A stretch of 64,000 nucleotides of DNA. Source: Strobilurus pachycystidiatus (Eukaryota; Basidiomycota; Agaricomycetes; Agaricales; Physalacriaceae). The position numbers and the translations under genes were made by a program. This document shows, in pieces, positions 23,501-35,701 of this stretch. How positions within the stretch are numbered: position 1 is the stretch's first letter; each line of letters opens with the position of its first letter. The stretch is taken from contig JAHLMK010000009.1 of the NCBI GenBank assembly GCA_019915135.1, forward strand, positions 434,001-498,000. Direction: 5' to 3'. A model generated the notes under the pieces. That model saw nothing but the letters and a program-made list of their open reading frames with translations, ran no database searches and was not told the origin of the DNA.

Positions 23501-24087
23501 ATGGCTAGTTCGGTCCTGGCCATCTGTGTGATCGCCATACGCACACACGGCTCGTTTGCTCCGACTCAAAGTCAGGCTAGACAATGCCTGTATGCGCGTC
23601 GCGAGCACAGGTCTCGCCGTTTCTTCGGTTGATCTAGGTGCTTCAGAATTGTAAACGAGTTGACAATTCAAAGTCCTTATCGCCGTGACACACTCACCTT
23701 CACTGAGCGTCAACAGAGCTGAATGTCCAGTCACCTCTTCGCACCCTCGCATGCAGTGTATCTATTTATGCGTCATGGGATACGTCGTCCAAGCCTTTTG
23801 AATCAGTAATTTTAAAAACGCGACCAGTCTCAACTAAGGGCCGACACCACCCGGACCTCGTTGTCGATCCCTGTTCAGGTTCGCCTTGTGGCGGAGGGCT
23901 ATCGGTTTCTAGTGTCAATGTCAAAACTGATAGATGTATTAGTCTACGATGGATAGGTGCACACGGGCGGCATGAGACGAGAACTCGGTAAAGTATGTAC
24001 GAATTGAAAACAAATGCAAGAGGTGAAGTGAAGTGGTGTAGAGTCCAGTAATGGGGGCTAATATAGAAAGTGAACCCTAGTGTTTTG
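20585..24087. other. Long stretch without a supported gene
   Basis: About 3.5 kb. Many frames of 60-120 codons exist on both strands but none has a domain or a convincing exon structure. The minus-strand frame at 23171-23488 has balanced, charged, coding-like composition and an ATG right after a TAG acceptor-like site, so a small unrecognised gene there is possible but unsupported. Confidence 0.35.
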
Positions 24088-24792
24088 CTACAGAACGCCG
24101 GATTTGATGATTTCGATGCGTTTCGAGGGTTTTCCGGCGGGATTTCCGAGGGCCTCGATGGCTTTGACAACATCCATACCTTCAAGGACTTCCCCGAACA
24201 CGACGTGTCGTCCGTCAAGCTGAGGTTGTACTTGACTCAGGACGCGAATCGGAGGAGGTAGGAAAGGATAAGGACTTACCCATGGGGTATCCACGGTAGT
24301 GATGAAGAACTGTGATCCATTGGAATGCGGACCTGCGTTGGCCATAGAGAGGAGTCCAGCCCGTGAATGCTTGCGTCGAAAGTTCTCATCTGTGGAGACC
24401 AAATGTAAAGTAAGTCCTTGAGCAAGTTCCTGAGCTGACTCACCGCGGAACTTCTCCCCGTAAATAGACCTCCCGCCTGTCCCGTTATGCGCCGTGAAGT
24501 CGCCGCTCTGAATCATGAACTACGGATCGAGTAGGAGTCAGGAAGGCTGTTCTTCAGATAAGGAGATGCGTACACCCGGAATGACGCGGTGGAAACAACA
24601 GCCAGTGTAGCCGAACCCATGTTTGCCCGTCGCTAGTTCGCGAAAGTTTCGCGCGGTGTGTGGTGTGACTGTGTCGTATAGTGAGAAGACGATGCGTCCG
24701 ACAGGCCGGTGGTCTATAGCGATATCGAACTATTAAGCGCGCGCGTAAGTCATCGTTGGTGCTGTAGATAAGGGTTCCACACACAAATGCAT
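24088..24792 (-). CDS. Cyclophilin-type peptidyl-prolyl cis-trans isomerase
   Basis: Exons 24792-24781, 24729-24574, 24519-24444, 24389-24280 and 24219-24088 give 161 residues, the normal size of a single-domain cyclophilin A. Motifs are [42 protein letters not shown] with the catalytic Arg, GSQFFITT, and [14 protein letters not shown], which retains the tryptophan associated with cyclosporin binding. The domain is complete and ends in IEIIKSGVL. The product should catalyse proline isomerisation during protein folding in the cytosol. The core is certain. The first exon (only four codons, with a weak GTGGAA donor) is a best guess; a secretory version starting further upstream, near 24870, cannot be excluded. 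Confidence 0.88.
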
Positions 24793-27700
24793 TCGCCCTA
24801 AGGGTATGTCAACGCGGGAGAATAAGAAGGCCACAGCGACGTACATCAGAAAGAGCTGGAGGAAGGTGAGAGCATTAGTGTGACCAGGACGCCAAAACTT
24901 TGGTATGAGGCACCTATAAGGGAAACGCAGGGGAAGATGCGGGGAAATGATACGGATTTCATCTCTGCCCCCACCGCGCCTTATATACCGGAACGCCACG
25001 AATATCTGGCAAGCTGGCTCGACCCTTAAATTTGATGACGTAGCTCCATACAGTTACTCTTCTTGAGCCCGGCATGTTATTCAGTCTAGAACTCGGGCGC
25101 GGTATTTAGCAATGCGATCGTCAGAACCAGGTGTTCGTCAACTTATCTCTGAACTGCATCGTGGGGTGTGCTTGGCGATGTAGGTTCTAAGATGGGATCA
25201 CACATGCCTAATCCTGGTGCGTCAACAAGACGCGATCTCCCATGATGGTGGCAGGAATAGAACTGCATACGCTGAGCGCCGCGCGGGGAGTAAGATTTGG
25301 AACTGTATGTTATAAGCTGCGGTATCATTTCATTACACAGACTTACGACGGCGATCGAGATCAGAGGTAAGACTGCACCACGAGTTTCTGACAGCATCGA
25401 CCTATTCGCCTCCTCCAACGAATCCAGGTCCATACGCGGAAGGATGCAGACAGAGACCAATTAGGACGGGACTGACCATCGATAACGGTCCACCGGATGC
25501 AATAGGTGCCCGAACTGCCAGCTGGGTAACACGGCTGGTTGGGAGTGCACGTCGGCAACTTGACACGGAGACTGGCTCCGGAGAGTGCCTTGTCTCGTGG
25601 AGGGAGCAAAAGAGCCGACGAACTGAATTACCTATTCTCGGGCTTTACCAGCTCGGTAAGGGCCGCTGATTGGCGGGTGGGTTACGTAATCGGTTAAGCG
25701 CGAGTAATTGATGGGCGCGACATTGAAATACGAGAGCCCGTGCGCCTATAGACTTCCTATCACGGATGGAACCGATGGCAACTTGCGCGCTACATTCTCC
25801 GTAGTGATGGCCAGACTGAGGCCTGAGCGAACCCTGTATGGACCCGGTACAGAAGAACTAGACGGCTGATTTCTTTGACAAGTTGGAGAGGGTCGCGCAT
25901 GACAGATGGCATAGTTTATCCCGCCTCCCATGTAGATCGCGCTCCCCAGTGAGTCGTGATATCTACGATGCAGATACCCGTGGTACCGCTGGACCCACAT
26001 AAAGTCATTACATCCCTGGCTGTGGACCAAACGAAGAAGATGGTGACAGGTCGCGTAGACTACATAAGACACAATAAGTCTGTGATTGATCCTGGATGTA
26101 TGACGGCGGAAAGCATCGTATGCGGCTTGTGGAAGATGCATGCACAAAGCTTCACAATCGGAGAACTTTGAGATTGTACAGCAGCGGAGGAGGACATGGG
26201 CTTCTCTCGAGACGTAAGCACGCCAAGGCCTGTATGGAGCTATGGTTCATACAAGAGAATCTAGACACCAATGGATTATGGGACGTGTTCTTCGAGGTGA
26301 GGTGACACGTACCTTCCAGGTTCTGCTCGTGTGAGTCGACAACGCGAACACGTTGGTAGTCATGGCGGCAGGCTTGAGATCTTGGCTCTGATTGATGCGG
26401 ATACAGAGTCATCCGAGACACCGTCCGTTATGATAGCATTCTTAACCGTGAGTGAGTCCGAGTCAAGGAGTATTTTAGGGTACGTCCGATGAAGCCTATG
26501 TGGCATCCGTTTATGAACTCAACACTCATGGTCTTCACCGCCGATTAGAACACGTACTTGAAAAGACCGAGCTTCCATGAGTCCAATTGAACCATCGTAA
26601 GTCAACGCTGATGTCGGTGGCAAAGATCACAAGGGAGCGGAAAATGATCGGAGAGGCCGGTCCGGTCAACAAGAACGCCACTTCTTCTGGTGAAGGGAAA
26701 GGCGCAAGAGCCCAGAGCCGCCGAGAACGCACGCTTGCTTGAGCATTCAATGGCACACTTACGACTCGTTCGCATCTAAGTAGCTTCGCCCTCAAATGTT
26801 CCGGTGATTCCCCTGGATAGCTGACGCTCTTAGGCCACTCAGTATCCTACTTTCGTGCATGCGCTTGGGCGCTCAACGTTCAGCGTTACGCAGTAGATGA
26901 GCTTGCCATGATGATGATGATGATACAGTAACCACCTACCATCGACTCCTTGTGACAAAGAAGCGTATGACACGGCGCCACTGGTTCTAGCGAACCACAG
27001 CTCCAATTGAATTTAAAGGTACCAGTTAGCAAGTACGAGAGTCTACAGATGTAGTATGGAGTCGTATCTGTTGAGGACAGCCGACGCGCGCCCGCCCGTT
27101 GAGCCGCCGCTGTAGTAGAAGTTCAAGAGATAAATCTAGTGCGAGTCTTGCAGCATTTTGCACACTCTACACGTCGTTTGGTTGCTACGCTCCAGCGTCC
27201 TGGTCAATTCTACGCAAAGAGAGAGAAGTCAACCAATCGTTAAGGTCGTGCCTGGGTCGTGCGAAGACTCGGAACAGTGAAGACGAGTTTCGGCAGATCG
27301 GGCCGGTTCACAACGCCGCGTCATCGTTTTCGGGATTCGGTTTTCACTCGGGCTGTCATGTCCGGAGTGCAAGGATGTTCGTGCAATGTTCGTGCTCTTA
27401 TTCTGGCTATACACACCACCCACTCATACATGCGCACCATCAATCGAGACCTTACCGACAAGGCGAAGACTCACTACCGAACGGCGCGTTCTCTAGACCA
27501 TTTTGCTTGACCGTAGGCCCGAAGAACTCGATGTGATAATAATGGTACGCTCTACGTGACTTTGGGTACTACTGTACTCTCGTTGAATCTGAGGTGGGCT
27601 TCGAGTCTCTTTCACTATGACTTTGCTTCAATAATATATCAACCATCAGAGACCACTCCGTGCGGCGCAGGCAAAATGGCAGCGGAAGAGGCACTAGTAC

Positions 27701-28626
27701 TTGATAACCCTCCATGCCTGTCCTCGCTCAGGTGTCTACATACTGCCAATGCCTACCTCCAAGCCTCGTCCTTGAAAGGCGCCATCCATTCCCGACGCTA
27801 TTGAACCACCTCGTCTCTCCAACGTTACCTCTTCTTCCCCGCTCGGCGCTCCATCGCTGAGTCTTCCCACTTCTTTGTGTGTTGAGCCTTATTCTCCTCA
27901 ATTATCGTTTCCCCTCGCCCACCTCATCCTGGCCCATGCGTCAAGTCAAACTCTTTCCCGGAACATGGAAGCAGTCTGAGGTTTTCTGTAGCGCTCCGAC
28001 AATCGGCGGAAGAGTTTTGGACATCAATTGAAACTACGCCGTGTGTCGCACTTTGAGCCGTTTGCAGAATGAGCGGTCAGTGGTAGTTGACCCTACAAGA
28101 ATGTCGCCTAGTGAGTGTCTCCTAGTCTCTCAGCATGTGCTCCTGCGACGTCCGCTCACCACGAGACCTAGATTCTTACTACGAGAGTCATGAGAATCAG
28201 GCGCAAATATATCACTTCACTGATTGTACGTTAACCGCCAAGCCAAGATGAGTCAAGACCGCCAAGGTTTCTTGATGTCGGGCCCATGATCACCGTCCAA
28301 TGACACCCAACTTAGGAAGTATACAGTCTCTATGTCCCAGGGTGCATACCGGTGTACGGACATTTGGGAATCAGTCAGAATTAGCTTGAAGTCGCGTTAC
28401 AGGAACGAAAGGTTCCCGTGGACAGGTGTCTCCTTCGAACCGAACAACTCATTACGCTGGTACCTCTTGCCGTCAACGCGCCACGTATTCGATTCTTATC
28501 CATCTCATGGGCTAAGCAGTAGGGTTTTGTTAAAAAGCCCACAGCCAGAGAAATGCTGCGCTTCAACGCGCTCTTCACACTCCTTCCTTGCTATACTCAC
28601 TCACTCATTGAATATCATCTAGACCT
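24793..28626. other. Long stretch without a supported gene
   Basis: About 3.8 kb. A minus-strand segment near 26700-26550 reads as a hydrophobic, coding-like exon ending in a good GTACGT donor, and further fragments occur at 26420-26310 and 25460-25150. I could not join them into a gene and recognise no family. No repeats or RNA genes were found. Confidence 0.35.
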
Positions 28627-31283
28627 ATGTGGCACATCTTATACGCTCTCCTTATTTATTATTCCCAGACGCTTTATGTCTTGGGACAGGTTTCATCGGT
28701 ACCATACGACCCGTCACCGTTTACCACCGTGGGGCATATCGCTGGGTGGGTGCACTCTTTCATTTCTTCTTCAATCGTTAAAAGTGTGACTGCCTTGCTC
28801 TGCAGAGGCACCCTCAACAATGCATCGGATGTCCTCTCTGGCGGGACGATCACCCTCAAAGGCGGGCATGAGATAGTAATTCCTCAGAACTTGCTTGTCA
28901 ACACGCCGTCACTCACCGCGGTGGCGTGGGGGGAAATCTTCACCGCTGATGGAGTCTTGAATCTTCCGCTATGGCCCGCGATCAGTTGGGAGGCGCAGGT
29001 CAGTCCATCTCCACTTTTCTGTCATCATCGCGATCCTTCCGTTGTCGCGCAAGCTTGTCTCGCTTTTCCAGACTCTTTCTTTCATTGACCACACATCATT
29101 GACACCCGCCTTGTTGATAGATCTTTGCGAACTACATCAACGGGCAGAAGGTCGCGGGCATGGTGTACATCTTTCAGGAGATCGGGAACGCAAACGAAGG
29201 GTTCATCACTGCAATCGACTATGAGAACGGGGAGATGAGGATTGATGGGACATTCGGCGATCTGAGTACGGGACAGAGGGTGGTTATGAATGATCCTGGT
29301 ATGTCGAGTGTTACTTACAATCAGTCTTCGTTCACGTCTTATTGATGCTGATATCGATCTACAGTCGGGCGGTACGGTCTTGTGCACGGCGATTGGCCAT
29401 TATGGACGGCGGATACGGACAATCCGTCTGTGGCAGCTTCGAGTGGGTTCCCCGTGTGTATTCCGAGGGTTAACCCGGCGGTAGGGGTGGATGTTCTGTG
29501 TCCAGAATATAATAGACCCAAGAATGCACAAGGGAAGCCGGTGACGAGTTTGTGAGTGTCCTTGCTTCTCTGTTCCCGATCCATACTTTGCCTCGCTTTG
29601 GTATCATCGACTCATTGCTGGTTTAGCACATTTGGCGCCCCGCCTGTCGCATCAGGCCAACCGGACCCTAACCTGTTCGTCCCTCTAGAGGTCGGAGATT
29701 TCATCGTCTACAGTGGAACTATCGTGGAGGATGGGAACGGAGACAGATTGATTGCGGCGTATACAATTGATGCGAATCTGGGAATTTACACAACTCCAGG
29801 AACGAAGTGAGTCTGTTCGCTTTGATGATGCATACTGCCTCGATACTGACGATAGCTTCAAGGCCTGCGTATCTGAGAATCGAGACTCTCCAGGCTGGGA
29901 TTAACGGAGGTCAGTCGGTTTCCATTTTCTCGAATCTTGTCGAACGGCTGTTGATGTTTATTCAAGATCCCGCTGGAGAGGTTGCTCAGACACGCGTAAG
30001 AATCATTCATACATCCTTTGTACTCCAGAAGGTGACCTTCACTTAGGTCGAAGGATACTCTACAGACCAAACTGTCACCATCAACGTCTACGCCATCGAT
30101 GTCAACCCTTGCACTGGCGCGCAGACAGAGAGACTCTGGGGAAGCGTCGTTCCTCGCGCCGCTGGCCGTAAAGGACAGTGGCGCTTCCGCGTCGATGGTG
30201 ATGTCTCTGGAATAGGCCCATATACTCGCGAGGTCGTCGTCCGAATCGCTGGTTCTTCTTCGATAGTCGCGACCCCGAATGGGATCTTAGCGGGCCAGTT
30301 CGTCTCGCCGTACGCGCCGGACGGGTATATCTTCCCAGAGCTGAACGTCTTTGGAGACCCGCAGATTCCGTTCGAGTTCAATCTGTTGGCGCACTTGAGG
30401 GATGGCTGGGGGCCTTGGTTGGGTGGTGTGCCTGGCGTACCACAGACTGAAACTGGTCCAATAGTGGGGCAGTTGAATCCGTGGCCTGGTGTGTGAAATT
30501 GCGCCGCGGACTGAATCGTGTTCATTGACTTTGCAGGTACTGGGACCCCGGCAAAGGTCAACTGTCCCGTCGTCAATCCAAACGTACCAGTGGCAAATGC
30601 AGGTCCAGACTTCACGACTGTGTCGGGTCAAAGTGTTACGCTGGCTGGGGGTATCTCCAACACCCTTCCTCGTGAGGCTTCTTTAACATCTATTTCTACT
30701 ACTGAGTGAACTAGTTCCAGTGTCAAGTGTCACATTCCTCTGGACACAGACTTCCGGACCTGCCGTTACTCTGGCAGGAGCGAACACCATCAATGCTACG
30801 TTTACAGCGCCGACCGTGACTACCCTATCGACGTTGATGTTCACGTTGACCACGACTTCAAGTGCGGGGTCGAGCTCTGATACGGTGTCCATCAATGTGA
30901 ATCCTTCGGCTGTGGTTGATTCAGTAAGTGGCGGGTCTTTGAAGAGGTATGTGTTTGTTGATGGTGAATCAAGATCACTCTGGAACAAGTGACTTGGAAA
31001 AGCGGACAAGGGTCGGGGATCTTGACTGTAATCGCATCTACCAACGTGGCATCTTCGACGTTATTCATGTCTGTGAGTCTGGTTGTTGCTCTGAAATCCA
31101 CTTCTTGGAATTTATCAATCTATAACTCAGGCCAGTAACCCGGACATCTCAACCATTGCGATGAGTGCGTTGGGTGGAGGACGGTTCCAGTCAACGGTGT
31201 CGATTAAGCCAGCGCCAACATCTGTGACGGTTACATCGAGTCTCGGGGCTTCTGTTACTACTTTTACTATCGGCAAGGGATGA
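28627..31283 (+). CDS. Secreted protein with a PKD-like domain
   Basis: Eleven exons (28627-28745, 28806-28998, 29121-29298, 29365-29551, 29627-29806, 29863-29995, 30047-30488, 30537-30671, 30721-30923, 30974-31072, 31131-31283) join in frame to about 673 residues. Residues 1-21 form a signal peptide. The body is a large beta-rich region with no named domain that I recognise, with a conserved-looking ITLKGGHEIVIPQNLLV segment near the start. Near residues 500-590 there is a PKD-like Ig fold: ANAGPDFTTVSGQSVTLAGG, then FLWTQTSGPAVTLAG, then the DTVSINVNP end strand. It is expected to be extracellular, perhaps wall- or surface-attached. The intron before exon 9 has two possible acceptors six bases apart. 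Confidence 0.85.
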
Positions 31284-31643
31284 CGATTTCCATTGGACTA
31301 TGATTGATTCCGCGATGGAGTGGTCTCTACATTTCGGCACCAGACTCTGACGGGGAGCTTCTTGACGTGCTCACTACTGGGAACATACGGAGGTAACATG
31401 GACAATTACATGATTCTGGTTTTTACCTGCACTAATCCTCTTTATACGGACTCAGATAGACATCTCAGATGAATCAGTCTCCCAATCTTGATTGCAGTGG
31501 ACGTGCTCTATCAGCGATGCATATCACTCACGTATGTATAAATTTTGACATGCAGAATGAGCGGCGATCCCTGGAATGTCACTCCGACTGACAGGTATTT
31601 ATTGCAGTCGCAGAGCACCCAATTCATGGTATAGCTCTCTTTC
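31284..31643. other. Intergenic
   Basis: About 360 nt between two genes on the same strand. No feature was seen beyond presumed terminator and promoter functions. Confidence 0.5.
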
Positions 31644-33895
31644 ATGCCCTCCCCAATCATCGTTTCTCTCCTCGCTCTGTTCTGTTCTCCCGCATCGGTG
31701 GCTTCGTATCCCTTGAGCTTTGTGTCTACCTCGTCCGGGAACACGACTCTTCCGGATGGAGTGTCTACCCATGGCCAGTCTAATCTCTTATGCAAACCAT
31801 CTACGGGATACGACGTCCTGTCATTCATACTTGCCAACTATGTGACCCACGCCGCGACCACGCAGACCTTCCCCGGGGAGTTATTGTTCCCTCAGCTGTT
31901 GAGCGTCTTCACGGCGCTTATTCTCCCGGCGTCTGGAGTATCCCGAGGTCTCAATAATATCGCGCGCGGTATGCTGGTTCTAACGCGGCGGAAGGAGGGA
32001 GATCTTCGAATGGCAACGGCAGCTGGGGCGCTGTGCATGATTGTTCGTACGGAGACCTGGAAACCTGCTACAGGAGATTTGATTGGCGGTCTCCAATTTG
32101 TCACTGAGAGGTGCTTTTCACCCATCAACTTCGTCTATGCTTTGCTGACTGGTTCATCAGGGAAGAGGAAGATGAGGAGCCTGCAGACTGGTCATTCGAC
32201 ACGACGAGACACTTCAGGAGTCATTACTTCCTACGCGGGTGGAAGTTTATGGATCATATAGCTAAAGGGCGAAAACTGGAATCTGTCCGCCAGATCCATG
32301 GTGCTCTCCACGAGCTTCCCGAAGGATACGCCTACGAGATCGTACCCCCAAACGCTATTGTCGCAACGTCAGCTCCAAACCCCAAAACAGTACTCATCAC
32401 TGCCTCTCGTAGTTCTGCAAAAGTCATGGTTGCCATCTTCCAGACGATCTACGCATCATACACCTTATACAAGGCGCGCGGAGACCAAATCAACCGGTAT
32501 GGCTATGCCGCCTTTTCCTTGACGGTAGCGCCATATGTTGTCATGTCCATCGTCAATCTGGCTGGGAGTTTACTCATGCCGGTGTATCCGTCGCTGTTCC
32601 TTGTGCGCTCGGACGTGATGGATGAGGTCGAACGACGGCATGTAGGGATGTGCGGGCCAGGGCAGGGCTCTGAGCCCTCGCTAGGGCAGGGCCAGGGCCT
32701 AGCAAAATCCAAGCCCTGCCCTAAGCCCTGAGCCCTGTAGGGCAGGGCAGGGCCAGGGCTCAACCCTAGGGCTTATGTGCGCCACACATAGTCCGACATA
32801 CAACATCATATACATACTCTTCATGTAATTATCTACTGCTACTGACATGTATTAACCTTGATTAGCATTCTAGTGTCTTTCTCAGCAATGAGACTCCCAG
32901 TAGAGTTGAGGAGGACTGTCCGAGACTCACTGTCCCGATTCGGAATGAGAAAGCCGTGACAAATCACGTGACTAGTGTGGTGTTCCGAGCTCTCACAACC
33001 TCCAACTCGGTGCTGACTCTGGTTTTATGTCAGACGCCACAAGTTTGTATATGAGCTCAGATGAGAAGAACAGGTAATCAAAGTCTAAAATAGATGTATC
33101 AAGAGCTCCCTACTCACCGTCCCAGGCCTTCAGGCCCTAGGGCTCAGCCCCGGGCTCAAGGCCTACATAATCTCAGCCCCGGCCCTCGGCCCTCACCAAG
33201 GCAGGGCAGGGCAGGGCAGGTCAGGGCAGGGCCGAGGGCCTGAGCCCTGGCCCGCACATCCCTAACGGCATGGGACGTATTTCGATGGGACTGTCGGCGT
33301 GCTTACCCCACACGACGATGTATTGCAGGTCAGGGCCATAGTATTTGACGGCGAGGAGGAGTTGGAAGATGACGCGCCGGCGTCTGTTCAGAGGCCAGAT
33401 TGGAATCCTTCTCTTAGCCTGCAATGGCAGGCAACATCAGGCACGCCTGATGTGGTCGTCCCGCCATGTGCGCCTTTCCGCGACAGCTCTGCGAATCCCA
33501 GGCCAGACCGAGATGGCAACCAGCTTGCAGTTACAATGTCAGGCGCGGTCCGAGGCGCCCCCTTGAACCTGTTTCTGGGTTTGATGATCGCGCTGGGAAT
33601 CCCTCTTGCCATCATCGGCAGCCTTAGTCACAACTTCAAATATGGAGGCAGCACAAAGGCGCAGCGCGCATGGACAATGTCTTGGCTTGTGGTTGGTGCC
33701 GTATACGGGATGTGGTTCGGGCTCAACATGACGGATGATATAATGATAGATAAGGAGCTAGTTCGTGTACTACCCGAGCGGTTTCGCGATGCATTTGAGG
33801 TGTACATGAGGGTGGCGCTCTCGGTTCCTGCCGCTGGAGGGTTTGTAGTCGTAGGGCAGATGATCATGGCTTACGGGGACTGTATTTTATTCTAG
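31644..33895 (+). pseudogene. Multi-pass membrane-protein gene split by a MITE
   Basis: Exon 1 (31644-32110) starts with a signal-like MPSPIIVSLLALFCSPASVA and a helix around LSFILANYVTHAA. A 50-nt GTGCTT...CAG intron leads to exon 2 from 32161, which runs through EEPADWSFDTTRHF and two helices to EVERRH at 32641. There a 622-bp MITE (32643-33264) interrupts it; reading into the element adds about 25 residues and a stop. After the element the same frame resumes at 33273 and continues to 33895 with further helices (LNLFLGLMIALGIPLAIIG and others). The family is an unnamed agaricomycete multi-pass membrane protein. As it stands the gene makes a truncated product unless the element is spliced out. 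It could have been inactivated only recently, because the right half has no stop codons. Confidence 0.8.
32643..33264. mobile_element. hAT-type MITE (622 bp) inside a coding exon
   Basis: Terminal inverted repeats TAGGGATGTGCGGGCCAGGG occur at both ends, followed on each side by (AGGGC)n-type low-complexity sequence on complementary strands. An exact 8-bp target-site duplication, ACGGCATG, flanks it (32635-32642 and 33265-33272). The central part is A/T-richer and non-coding. The ends are of the same TAGGG class as the element at 20246 but the sequences otherwise differ. Confidence 0.95.
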
Positions 33896-34554
33896 TATTA
33901 GTACTCAAGAGGTCTCTGATACATTTTTCTTGTGTTTTCACCCGTCATGTCCTTCAGGTTGTCTATATATTCGTACTATTTTTCAAACAGGATGTCTTAT
34001 ACGTACAACGAGTGACAGTCGTTCAGTTGTGCAAAACTGGTCATCGAGGTTGATACATCTCCCCGAAAGCAACAAGCGCAAGAGTGTATAGACACGATGC
34101 TTGTAAGGTCAAGTAGTATGTTCAGCCCCAAAAATCTATGGTAACGTATATTATTGGGCGGTATGGTGGTGATAGTGGCAATCGACTCGCCGACGCTGGA
34201 TCTTTCGATGGCGGCCAAGCATAACGCACAGTGTGCAGGACTGGTAGGTTGGTGAGAGTCTACGTCACCTCTACGTGTGAGGAAGTGTAGTGGGAGAAAT
34301 CACACAGAGGCGACACTGCAGGCGGTGAACATGAACATGGTCCCCACTGCCCGCTGCGATCCCGACTGCCGGTATTAGCATGGATAGCATAGACATGCGC
34401 CGTCACCTTCCCAGTTTTAGACTTTAACCTCAAGGTCACCCAGACGAAAAAAAAAACAAATGCTCTTCCGCACCTAAATAACATGGACATGTACCTTTCC
34501 TCGCAGATGACGCTACATTGTGTTCGATGTGTGCCCGTCTTCGACTTCCGAAGT
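33896..34554. other. Convergent intergenic region
   Basis: About 660 nt between the 3' ends of the membrane-protein gene and the dehydrogenase. It contains a short A-run near 34447 and nothing recognisable. Confidence 0.5.
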
Positions 34555-35348
34555 CTACCACGCCACCTGTCGATGCTCAACCCACATCTCACCTGGACGA
34601 AAGCGAGTGAGCGACAATGAAATGGAATTCTTGGGGAGAGCTTACAATGCTTATCCTTGTCCTCCGGCCCAAGTAGCGCCCAGGGCGTGATGATATCCGC
34701 TCCTTGTCGTGTCGTCTTTCCTCCGGGGGAGAACCCATTCAACTTGGTCGTTACAAAACCCGGCGAGACGGCGTTGACCTTGACCTTTCCCTCCAACTCC
34801 TTCGCCAGCGCAATCGTGTACGAGTTAGCGGCGGCCTTGCTGGTATTATACGCGATCCATTCATGACGACGACCGTCTTCGCCCGCCATGACCGAGTTGC
34901 TAGCCATGATAGTCGTGACGTTGACAATGCAGGCAAAGCCAGGTGTGGCGGAGAGAAGAAGCGGACTGAAGGCCTGGCAGACGTTTATCAGGCCGAAGAG
35001 ATTGACGGAGAGCGCCTCTTGGATGTTGGACAGAGGTTCGGCGAGTGCGCCTTTACTGTTGTGCATCGGCCCGACGCCAGCGTTGTTGACCAGCGAATCC
35101 AGCCGTCCTTCCGCCTTCTCCACCACGTCCTTCGCAGCCGCCACCGAGTCGGCCACGGTCACATCGAGCAGCACAAAATGCACGTCCAGCCCGGCCGCTT
35201 GAAGCGCTGCTTCCGCCTCCAAGCCCGCGTCTGTGTTCCGCGCCCCAAGGTATACCCGATGGCCTTTCTCCGCCAAGCTCTGGACGATCTCGTACCCGAT
35301 TCCGGCGTTGCCGCCTGTAACAAGAATTATGCGCTTGTGGTTGGCCAT
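34555..35348 (-). CDS. Short-chain dehydrogenase/reductase (SDR)
   Basis: Exon 1 is 35348-34646 and exon 2 is 34592-34555, with a GTAAGC...CAG intron, giving 246 residues, typical of classical SDRs. The nucleotide-binding motif TGGNAGIGYE is near the N-terminus, NNAG follows around residue 92, and the active-site YNTSK (Tyr and Lys) is present after the IVNVTTIMASNS strand. The product should be an NAD(P)(H)-dependent oxidoreductase acting on carbonyls or alcohols; the substrate cannot be told. The short second exon ends in EMWVEHRQVAW, a plausible SDR C-terminus. An in-frame ATG at 35432 would add 28 residues of poor SDR character, so the MANHKR start was preferred. Confidence 0.9.
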
Positions 35349-35701
35349 TGTCGTCGTCATCGGCTGAGAAGAAATGTCCTCCCCACCAAAATTCCCAGAG
35401 GTCGGTGGACCGGATAGCCGGAATCTTCCCATGTCCGTTTCTCTAGCTAGCTGGCCATTATTAGTGGGCGCATGCAGTCGGGATCGAGGCGCAGTAAAGT
35501 ACGCATCAAATTGACCATGAAGCGGGAGAGAAGAGGTAACTGTTTGTTTGGCTTTGTCCGCCTGGATTTGTCTCTACTCCGCCACGATGATGGACACACA
35601 AATTCTGCCCGCTCTCTCTTTCCGTCAGGCAGGTGGGTCTCCCAGAGCAACTTTATTACAATACGTAGTGAACTTCACAGTCATAGCGCTATGATCACTC
35701 G
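35349..35701. other. Intergenic; dehydrogenase upstream region
   Basis: About 350 nt between the BTB gene stop and the dehydrogenase start. It may include the 28-codon N-terminal extension noted for the dehydrogenase. Nothing else is seen. Confidence 0.5.

Noticed and set aside
34704..35417. 237-codon open frame opposite the dehydrogenase
   Set aside because: The minus strand encodes a complete SDR with all motifs; this frame is its shadow.
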